A stretch of 64,000 nt of DNA, taken from assembly GCF_037042905.1 (NCBI RefSeq), contig NC_087254.1, positions 18,284,603 to 18,348,602 of the forward strand. The letters run 5' to 3'. The notes under the pieces are model-generated. The model ran no database searches. It was given only the letters and a program-made list of their open reading frames with translations, and had not been told where the DNA came from. Numbering within the stretch: position 1 is the stretch's first letter; each line of letters begins with the position of its first letter. Below, piece after piece: positions 56,019-64,000 of the stretch. The translations under genes and the position numbers were made by a program. This DNA is from Lytechinus pictus (taxonomy: Eukaryota > Echinodermata > Echinoidea > Temnopleuroida > Toxopneustidae).

Positions 56019-58981
56019 TCACAAATAACAATTAAGAAGATAATCTTTAAGTACACGCTGAAAAGTATAAATGCTTACCGATTTTTTTATATTTGAATTG
56101 AGAGAGTTCCAGAACCTGGGTCCTGTATTTACAACTGTCCTAAAAGCAAAACTTGTATGTAACTTGGGTAAGTGGAAAGCAGAAGCATTTCGTGTATAAT
56201 AGTTATGTATGTCACTATTTTTCATGAACATTGTGACCAGAGCTGGTGGCATGATGCCTGCATTGCATGCATACATTAGAGTACCAAGTTGAAAATCATA
56301 GATATCTTGTAATTTTAGAATTCTATGCTCATAAAAAAGTGGGGTAGTATGCTAGCAATAGTTAACATTACAAACAACTCTTAAAACTCTTTTCTGAATC
56401 AAGTACACCCTTTCTAGATTGGTTTTAAGAGAATTACCCCATGCAAGAACACCGTAGTGTTGAATACATCATACAAAGAATATCAGTAGAGAAAAAGGAT
56501 TTCAATTTGTATATTACACCACTATTTTTTTATAATGTCTTACATAGATGATTTATGGGTTTTCCAAAACAGTTTTTCATCTATATGCAACCCCAGAAAT
56601 TTGGTCGTCTTTACTCTATCTATTAACACATCATTAAATATAACATCACCTGGAACTTCTCTAATCGTGTTGCTAAAGAGCATATAATTTGTTTTCTGCA
56701 AATTTATTTGCTTGAATCCACAAAGTGACTTTCCTCAGTTCACTATTAACTGTTTTTAAAAGGGTCTCATGATTTCTGTGGGAATAATACAAACTTGAAT
56801 CATCTGCAAATAAAATGAACGATAAAATATCAGAGGAATAGTGAAAATCATTGATATACACAATAAATAATAACGGACCAAGGAGGGATCCCTGGGGAAC
56901 ACCACAAGGGACATTCTGTAAACCTGACTCGGCATCCTTTATCGAGACAAATTGTTTCCTGTCAGCTAAGTAACTCTTGAACCAGTCCAATGCTGTACCC
57001 CTGATACCATAATGTGATAACTTGCCAATCAAAATATCATGATCTACTGTGTCAAAAGCTTTCAAATAATCAAGAAATATACCAATTGTATGCATCTTTT
57101 TGTCTATGGATTGTGATACTTTATCAATAAAATGTAGCAAGGCATGGGTGGTGGTATGTTTCTCGCGAAAGCCAAACTGAAATTTAGAAAATATATTACT
57201 CTTGTTGAAAAATTTCAAAGTTCTAACATAGATCACTTTCTCAAGAATCTTTGAGAATGCAGTCAATAGAGAAATAGGTCTGTAATTATTCAGGCATTGA
57301 GGGTCTCCTTTCTTAAAAATGGGTACGACCTTCGCAATTTTCATGTCAGTAGGAACTTTCCACATGACATTGATAGATTGAAGACATGAAGTAGAGGTTG
57401 AATAATTCCTAAGATAATTTCTTTAATTAAGTTGTTAGTAACTCCATCATAACCAGGACTTTTCCCGTTTTTAAGAGATTTCACAATGGTAAGCAGTTCT
57501 TCCCGAACTACTGGTAAGAAAAATAAACTTTTACTATTTTGCTCTTTCATAAAATCTCTGTAAGTCTGCTGAGAAAGTGGCACTGCCCGTGTAAGTTTTG
57601 GACCAATGCTGTAAAAGTAATCGTTGAAGTTGTCTGCTATAATATTCCTTTCTTCCACCACATGACCGTTAATTTCAATACTCTTTACATGAGATATCTT
57701 TTCCTTTGACTTGAATACTTTCTTAATCACTTTCCAAGCTCCCTTGATATCGTTTCTTGTTGCTTGAAATTGGGTGCGATAATATGATTTCTTTGCAGTA
57801 CGAAGGACTGAAGTAAGCGTATTTTTATAATTTACATAACGTTTACGTGAAGATTCGGTACCACGCACTTTATACGAATAATACAGCTTGTTTTTCTTGT
57901 TAATGGATCTCAACAAAGAAGCACTAACCCATGGCATAATAGGAACATTTTTACGATTTCTTCTACTTTGCTTTACAACTGGTACATTTTTATTATACAG
58001 AGACATGAATTTTTGTAAGAACCTTTTAAACGATATGTTCACATCATTTTCTTTAAGAACTTCACTCCAGTCAGTTTCTGTCAAGGCTGCCCGCAGCTTT
58101 GCGATATTAGCGGAAGTGTTTTTCCGAATTGATTTGGATTCTTGTTTACAGACTATATCCAAATTTAAACGAGCGAAGATTGGGAAATGATCTGAAATAT
58201 CTGATACAATAATCCCTGAGGATGGAAAAGGTTGTCTATTACAGAAAATGTTATCTATGAGCGTAGATGAAGCTTCAGTTACCCTTGTTGGTTTAATAAT
58301 TAATGGCATTAAGGAAAAAGACAGCATCATATTAAGAAACACATCATAATGATAATTTTCATCACACTGAAGGAGGTTTATGTTATAATCACCCATTATG
58401 AAAATTGTTTTGTTTACGAAAAGTGGGTTTGAAAGAATACTATGCATTTCGTTCACAAAACTCTCTAAGTTACTCTGAGGGGGTCTATACACAACTCCAA
58501 ATAAAACATTTCTTTTTCCTGGAATGAAGCACTCTGCAAATATTGATTCCATATGCTCAGCCATCATATTTAGCTCATCCCTTAATTGAAAGTCCACTGA
58601 ATCTGGAATATATAAAGCAACTCCACCTCCTTTTTTAGCATATCTATGATTAGACACAAGATTATGACCAGGAATATGATAAAGATTTAAGTCATTCTCA
58701 CTCGAGAACCAGGTCTCAGTGACTCCAATCACTGTTTTACTATCTTCAAATTTTTCAATTAGTGTACTAAATGCATCAAAGTTCCTAGGCATACTTCTCA
58801 TATTTAAATGCAAGACAGTAGCAATTTCAAGATTGTCTCGAAAACTATCAATAAACTGATTTTCTGAATAGTATTGACAGTTAATTGCAGAAGCATGTCC
58901 TAAATCATCAGCATCACTAAGCTCTAGTATTCTTGAATTATTTTCTAAGGAGCTACAAATGGCTTCTTCTATACTAATCAT
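56019..58981 (-). pseudogene. LINE ORF2: APE-type endonuclease plus reverse transcriptase, broken
   Basis: The first 546 residues are open: an endonuclease-exonuclease-phosphatase domain (LHLNMRSM, GVTETWFSSEND, FIMGDYNINLL, LIDNIFCN, VSDISDHFPIF, roughly residues 57-275), a linker, and the start of the RT (KNGKSPGYDGVTNNL). A frameshift at 57341-57365 separates this from the RT core (KVVPIFKKGDPQCLNNYRPI; FDTVDHDILI; GVPQGSLLGPLLF; FADDSS as the catalytic Y/F-x-D-D box). A second break near 56710, further damage at 56280-56670, and an open C-terminal tail (56276-56019, IHNYYTRNASAFHLP) follow. Enzymatic function as a single protein is lost. Confidence 0.85.
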
Positions 58982-59346
58982 TTGGATGTTGAGTATACAA
59001 TTTCAAGTGAAATCTAACTGTTTGCGCCATAAAGAACATGTCAGCATGAAAAGGAAGATTGTCAAGATGCACACATAATTTATAAGAGAAAAACATACAA
59101 AAATGTATATAAAATAAGATGTACATAATTACAAAAGCAAATGAAAAAAAGAAAAAGATGATTAGAGATTGCAATAGAAATAATGAAAGGAAAAAAACCC
59201 AAATGGAAATTAAAAAGGAAAGTTGAATGGAAAAAAATAAGTAACTTTGGGTTATCATGGGATTTGGCTTGCAAGGAAATAACCTTTTTCTTTCAAAGTG
59301 GGCATATAGGTCAACATGATATTCTACAATAGACATCAATTACAAT

Positions 59347-60054
59347 TCAAAGCTTCAAAATATCATCATCACATGTGATGAGTTTTTTCGTAAGTCCGCC
59401 TCCCGTGTTCTTAAGTCCAGCGAAAATTTTTCCATCGTTGCTCCAAGACCGCTCAACTTTCGGTGAGTGACGAACATTGAAAAGTAGCTTCTGTCTTGTG
59501 GGAGTCAGATCATCATTAACAAAGATTTTTGAACCCTTCAACTTTGATCTGGCTCCCATAATACGAGCTCGGGTGCGGAGGCTGGAAAACTCCACTAGCA
59601 GTTGACGAGGAGAACTCCTTCTTGCTCCTTTGTCTACTAGAGGACCCAGTTGATGACATCGGACAAAGTCGGATGAAGTCACGTTGACCCCCATCCTCCT
59701 GCCAATGTCAATGACAGCCTCCTCTGGATCTTCATCTTTTACCTCTGGAACTCCTTGGATCCTGATGGTGCGTGACCTGGATTTTTGCTCCAGGTCATCA
59801 ATTCTTTGCTCCAAGACTGCCATCTTTTCCACAGATTTCTTTTCCGCCTCCTTATGTAGCTGTATCTCCGACTCCTGGGCCTTTATCCTCCCCTCAAGCT
59901 CCATGATCCGGCCCTCCTGCATCTCTAGCCGGGTGATGATTGCAGACATTGCCTCCGTAACCGCATCTTGTACAAACTTTTTTAATTGACTACTTTTCTC
60001 GAGCTTGTCGATGACAAGCTGGGCAGTGTCGTCAGATTCCCTTTTTGTTGGCAT
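59347..60054 (-). CDS. LINE ORF1 protein, intact, 235 aa
   Basis: ATG at 60054 (MPTKRESDDTAQLV) is preferred; the frame stays open upstream but that part is hydrophobic and UTR-like. A long coiled coil (about residues 40-90, MEGRI/LEQRIDDLEQK heptads) leads into a transposase_22-like RNA-binding domain (RTIRIQGVPEVKDEDPEE; FVRCHQLGP; KIFVNDDLTPTRQKLLFNVR). Expected to trimerise and bind LINE RNA with nucleic-acid chaperone activity (family knowledge). No internal stop was seen, in contrast with ORF2. Confidence 0.85.
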   Translation of the reverse strand: MPTKRESDDTAQLVIDKLEKSSQLKKFVQDAVTEAMSAIITRLEMQEGRIMELEGRIKAQESEIQLHKEAEKKSVEKMAVLEQRIDDLEQKSRSRTIRIQGVPEVKDEDPEEAVIDIGRRMGVNVTSSDFVRCHQLGPLVDKGARRSSPRQLLVEFSSLRTRARIMGARSKLKGSKIFVNDDLTPTRQKLLFNVRHSPKVERSWSNDGKIFAGLKNTGGGLTKKLITCDDDILKL

Positions 60055-60470
60055 GTTAAAAAAATATGGGTTTATAATGAGAAAAAAAGTGGGAATAATC
60101 CAAGAAAAAAAAACAAATTGTTGAAAATTAATGTGAGTGAAGGCTGCAGCGGAGGAAAGACCCAAGTGAAAGGACAGGTTTATGTGAACAGCAAGAGCAT
60201 TGATAGAGTAGTACTCTGTTTTGAAGCAAACCTGGAAGATAATCAACTATCCAAAAAGCTAGCAATCGAAAGACCAAAGAGACAAAAATATTGACGTGTT
60301 TGAATATTGCAACAACATAAATTTGGAAAAGACTATAATCCCCAAAGATAAATCAGCAATATAAGTTGCTGGATCCAAGGCATCCAATTTCTCTTCATTT
60401 TTATCCACAACTGCACCTTTAATCTGATTTGTAGTAATTATCTTCCAGTGCGACACAAAGCTCTAAAACT

Positions 60471-62741
60471 TCATCACTTTTACCTGTTATTCTTTCACTG
60501 AGAACTTCATTACAGAACCACATATTTTAGCTTACAGAATAAATCAGGGTTAAGAATATTTGAATGCTATGTACACTGATATTATTATGGTTGTATTGTA
60601 TATTCTTCAAATTGTATCTGTTTCTCCTTTATTTTGCTCCTCTTCATTCAATGGAGTATCGCAGGAAAAAAATTACATATGGGCTCAGGCAATTTTGTCC
60701 CCAAATTGCTCTTTAAAAAATCCCTGGACATTAAAGAAAAAAAGGAGCCCCCACCTCGAATTCCCCATTCAATGCAATGTTAAAGCTTATCTAATAAGTT
60801 GCAGATTCAGACAATTGTTTGTGAAAAGTAGCCTCTGAAAATGGAAAATTAATTTTTTGCCTGGAGTGTTGTTATTATTGTTATGTATGTGCTGCAAGCA
60901 TTCACTGTAAATTTAAATTAATGTATCACCCTCATGCATGGTTGATGAAAAACAGATATGCACACTTGAAGCAAACAGGGGCATGGGTCCAGGAGAGTTG
61001 ACCTTAATGGCTAATGCTCTTTGTATAAATGGAGTCATATGATTTTAATCTAAGTGTCATATTAAAAACAAATCCGTTCCCTTGTCTTCCTATGATTTAT
61101 TTCTGATGTTGAATATGACTCAAATAATTCATCTTTTCAGTGAATGAAAAAAATTATCACTTGACACTTCGGTGATATTGATGTAGAATTGTAGATGTAA
61201 TCTTTCTTCTATTGTGGTTTAGGAAGATACATGTAACTTCATCCAAATTGCTTCTGAAATGGTTTTTTGTCCAAACTCTTTCATCAACAGCTATCAGTTG
61301 CTTTACTATTTTATGAATTGCACTGGGGGATTGCTCTGTGTGTATATCTGTAAATAGCAATATTTATCATGTAAAGAACAGATTTGATTGCATTTATTGT
61401 CTGTATATTTTTGCTTTTCTACTTTTTTATTCAAATTTGCCTTTTCGCGGTATGCATGATATGAATGTTCAGTCAGAATTCAATTCATTGTTTGCGGGTT
61501 GCAATCTACAAATGAATGGTTTTGTCCACTAATATTATTTGTTTTCATATATAACAAGAAAGTATTTATGACCATGTGGTATGAGTTGTAAACATCTTAT
61601 TAATGGTAATGGATCACTTTACTCAATTTTTTTTTGCTTTCATCGACTTCGGAATGTTTTATAATTATTTGAATACCTGTTTACCAAGATCAGCCACATT
61701 AATAAGAAGTGGCTTAGAGCCCAAGACGTCCAATATATAAATCATGCAATAAATCTCAAGCCAGACGTTATTATCTGTTATTTAATATGGGTGTGAACCG
61801 ACTGTGAAGGGCTCTCCTACCGACTTTGTGATGTGTTAAGTGCACTGTGTACAGAACAAAATTGTTCTTGTGGAAAGGTTTTTTGTCATTATCTTAACCA
61901 ATGCTCAGAATAGCGTGTGCTCCTGCCTTTATGATTTTTTCTTCATGAATTGGTAAACTGATATAAAAAGTTCAACCAATGTCAAAAATATATCTTTATG
62001 TGACAGATAGGGGGAAAATAAATATTAGCCCATTTTGAACTTGGTTGAATTTATATTGCCTAAATCTGATAAAGCTATAGAAAGCCAAAATCTCCCAGCT
62101 TTAATATTGTCAATGCAATAAGTTTATGTTTCCTGCTTATAGCTATGATCTGATGATTCATTTAATAAAATTATTCCACCTTATCACTTTCAGACAGTAA
62201 TGATGTGTACTATTTGTAAATCAAATTTATTTTGTTCAATTTCAGTGTCTGATTTAATTCACTGTAGGTAAATCAAGTATCTAGAGCTTGGTTTGATTGA
62301 GTTTAGAATATTGGCCATTTTGCTTTAATAACTCAGTGTAAGATTTTTATCAACAACTCTTTAACATCTTTTTATGGATTATGCAAGTAGCATTTATTCA
62401 ATTTGAAGAATTATATGTAGTGATTTTCTGAGTTAGGTAATTGACTGCATGTTGTTGTACATTGCATTTATAATTATTTTTAAATGGTACCTAACATTAG
62501 AGATTTCACTTCAGGATTTTGGAATTTTGTTTTCATTAACTGTTTGTGCTAGAGCTGGGATTAATAGTATACAATGTTCTAAAGAAACGTCCTAAGTGCT
62601 GTATAAATGTTTCATATTATTATTTATGTTGTTTTGTCACAAAATTCATGAAAATTATGCCACAGTGCCATATAAAGTGATTATCATCATGGTAGTTGTC
62701 TTTTGTTAATTTGCTCAGGTTTATATGAATTACATGGAACA
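60471..62741. other. AT-rich intergenic sequence, no gene seen
   Basis: Short open frames only. GTCCTAAGTGCTGTATAAATG then ATTATTATT at 62590-62625 looks like an orphan SINE/LINE 3' tail. No exon with supported splice sites was found. Confidence 0.45.
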
Positions 62742-63090
62742 TGTGGAAGAGCCGTGGTGTAGTGGTTCTGACTCTCACTTGAGGGTCGTGTGTTCGATTC
62801 CCTCTGTGGTCTAGCGTCCTTTGGCAAGGCGTTAATCCACGCCTTGCCACTCTCGACCCAGGTGCTAAATGGGTACCTGCTAGGATGTGAAAGTCATTGT
62901 AGCTTGTCCAGTACTGTGCGCGACTTACAGGCGACTGACTGGAATACTCCCCAGGGAGTGGAGGATGTGCACACATTGTGTGCGGGAATGACTTATTAAA
63001 TCCGATGACCGGGGTAGTAATATATCTGTAAAGCACTTATACACGTCATTCTGATGTATTAAGTGCTATATAAAAGCGGATTCTTATTAC
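62742..63090 (+). mobile_element. tRNA-derived SINE, complete copy
   Basis: TGGTGTAGTGG (A box) and GTGTTCGATTCCC (B box), then CTAGCGTCCTTTGGCAAGGC, CCAGGGAGTGGA, and the AAGTGCTATATAAAAGCGG tail. Same family as 45355-45737, lacking the internal duplication found there and with a shortened head between the A and B boxes. Confidence 0.85.
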
Positions 63091-63792
63091 ATGTATTTAA
63101 CTGTCAGTGAACATGGTTCTTTGAGAAAGCAGTTTGATATGCTTTGATATATGTATTAATTCAATGATGCTCAATCTACATACTTTTCTCTTTACAGTAT
63201 GAATTGAAACAATTGGGGAAGTTTATAAAATATCAATATTAAATGGATGTTAAGTACCAGTCATTGGATTTACTGACCAAAGGACTTGCAAATGCTTGCT
63301 ATTTGGAAATATTTACATGTGTTGGTGAATATTAAACCTGTTGCTCGCCATTCAGCGCTTTGTATCATTCTTCCTCTGTTATGTCTTTCTTCCATTCATA
63401 CATGTAGGTGCGTCATACTCTGTTGAGTAAATATCGAAAAGCTTAATTTTTTTGTTTAAATTATGTTCTACCAAACATCTCTTCCCAAATAAACATTTTC
63501 AATAAAAATTTAGTAATGTCTCCTAAACAAGAATTACTATGAAGCTTGTATGTGTTCTGTAATTATCATGTATTCAGATTCAGTCGTGAACAGTTAAAAA
63601 ACATTTTCAAATCCATGTAATAGAAGATGCAGTGTGTGCATTTACATACCAGCTTTCACAGTACATCGATTAATATGTAATTCTCTTGCAATATTCAGTG
63701 GCAAATGAAAATAGGAATCGGTGATTATTATGAAATGAATAAAAGCCATTTTCAATGTAACATTTCAGTGTACTGTATTCTTCGCATACAAC
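63091..63792. other. AT-rich sequence upstream of a satellite
   Basis: Contains a possible acceptor (CTCTTTACAG at ~63188-63197), ATTAAA near 63331 and two AATAAA-like signals near 63488 and 63728. They could mark a terminal exon of an unidentified gene, but no upstream coding exon supports this. Confidence 0.3.
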
Positions 63793-64000
63793 CGTAATTC
63801 CGAAGCTTTGTTATTCCGAAGGTTCGTTATTCCGAAGGTTCGTATTTCCGAAGGTTCGTAATTCCGAAGGTTCGTTAGTCCGAAAACGAAATGAGGTTCG
63901 TTATTCCGAAGGTTCGTTAATCCGAAAACGAAATGAGGTTCGTTATTCCGAAGGTTCGTTAATCCGAAAAAGAAATGAGGTTCGTAATTCCGAAGGTTCG
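63793..64000. repeat. TTCCGAAGGTTCGTTA satellite, running off the window
   Basis: 16-base units (TTCGTTATTCCGAAGG) repeat in tandem. From about 63880 they are organised into ~53-base higher-order units that include CCGAAAACGAAATGAGG. The array is cut by the window end. Confidence 0.9.

Larger units (their letters stand above)
55514..60470 (-). mobile_element. Nearly complete two-ORF LINE (CR1/L2/Jockey group), ~5 kb
   Basis: On the minus strand, a 5' UTR (to roughly 60300-60470), ORF1 60054-59347, a 365-base spacer (59346-58982), ORF2 58981-56019 with endonuclease and reverse transcriptase, then a T-rich 3' UTR to 55514. The 3' junction with copy C is sharp. The 5' end is only approximate because no target duplication was identified. 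Confidence 0.85.

Noticed and set aside
63188-63340. Possible terminal exon (CTCTTTACAG acceptor, short frame, ATTAAA)
   Set aside because: A consensus-like acceptor is common by chance in AT-rich DNA, and no upstream coding exon or homology was found.
63793-64000. Possible CRISPR-like array
   Set aside because: Repeats are directly abutting or share identical intervening sequence, with no unique spacers, and the DNA is clearly eukaryotic.

Overview
This is eukaryotic, intron-rich, AT-rich DNA from a marine invertebrate deuterostome, most likely an echinoderm such as a sea urchin. That assignment is an inference from the divergence of the two animal genes and from repeat style (poly-G-ended elements, tRNA-derived SINEs, CR1/L2-type LINEs, many foldback elements). 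No prokaryotic or organellar feature was seen.

Two host genes could be assembled exon by exon, with splice sites and reading phases that close perfectly. On the minus strand, 14882 down to 3326, an 8-exon gene encodes a 336-residue JKAMP (JNK1/MAPK8-associated membrane protein). Its first exon is a cleavable-type signal peptide, absent from the human protein as I recall it. On the plus strand, 28893 to 46190, an 11-exon gene encodes a 546-residue MAO-like flavin amine oxidase with a Rossmann FAD motif, a candidate covalent-FAD cysteine and a C-terminal membrane anchor. The genes are divergently transcribed, and the 14 kb between their start codons is almost entirely repeats. They have no obvious functional link.

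Layout: 1-3.3 kb, a TTAA MITE, CpG-dense satellite motifs, a 15-bp minisatellite and a ~95-bp tandem array split by a SINE. 3.3-14.9 kb, JKAMP with MITEs and a 1.86-kb hAT-like element in its introns. 15-26.3 kb, nested TIR and poly-G elements, a 2.1-kb element with perfect 34-bp TIRs, and a LINE 3' end plus SINE. 27-46.2 kb, the amine oxidase; its introns hold two large foldback elements (1.7 kb and 4.9 kb), several short hairpin elements, a 36-bp palindrome centred on TGACGTCA, and a dispersed repeat rich in nuclear-receptor-like half sites. 47.5-60.5 kb, a graveyard of retrotransposons and transposase-like pseudogenes, including a tandem pair with a shared frameshift and one nearly complete LINE. 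60.5-64 kb, gene-poor sequence with a SINE and the start of a TTCCGAAGG satellite that runs off the end.

I did not find a convincing new enzymatic or defence system. The most unusual items are the large foldback elements, the hairpin family whose arms covary, the recombinant LINE/transposase block, the signal-peptide JKAMP and the altered active-site surroundings of the amine oxidase. Every boundary was read by eye and may be off by a few bases.
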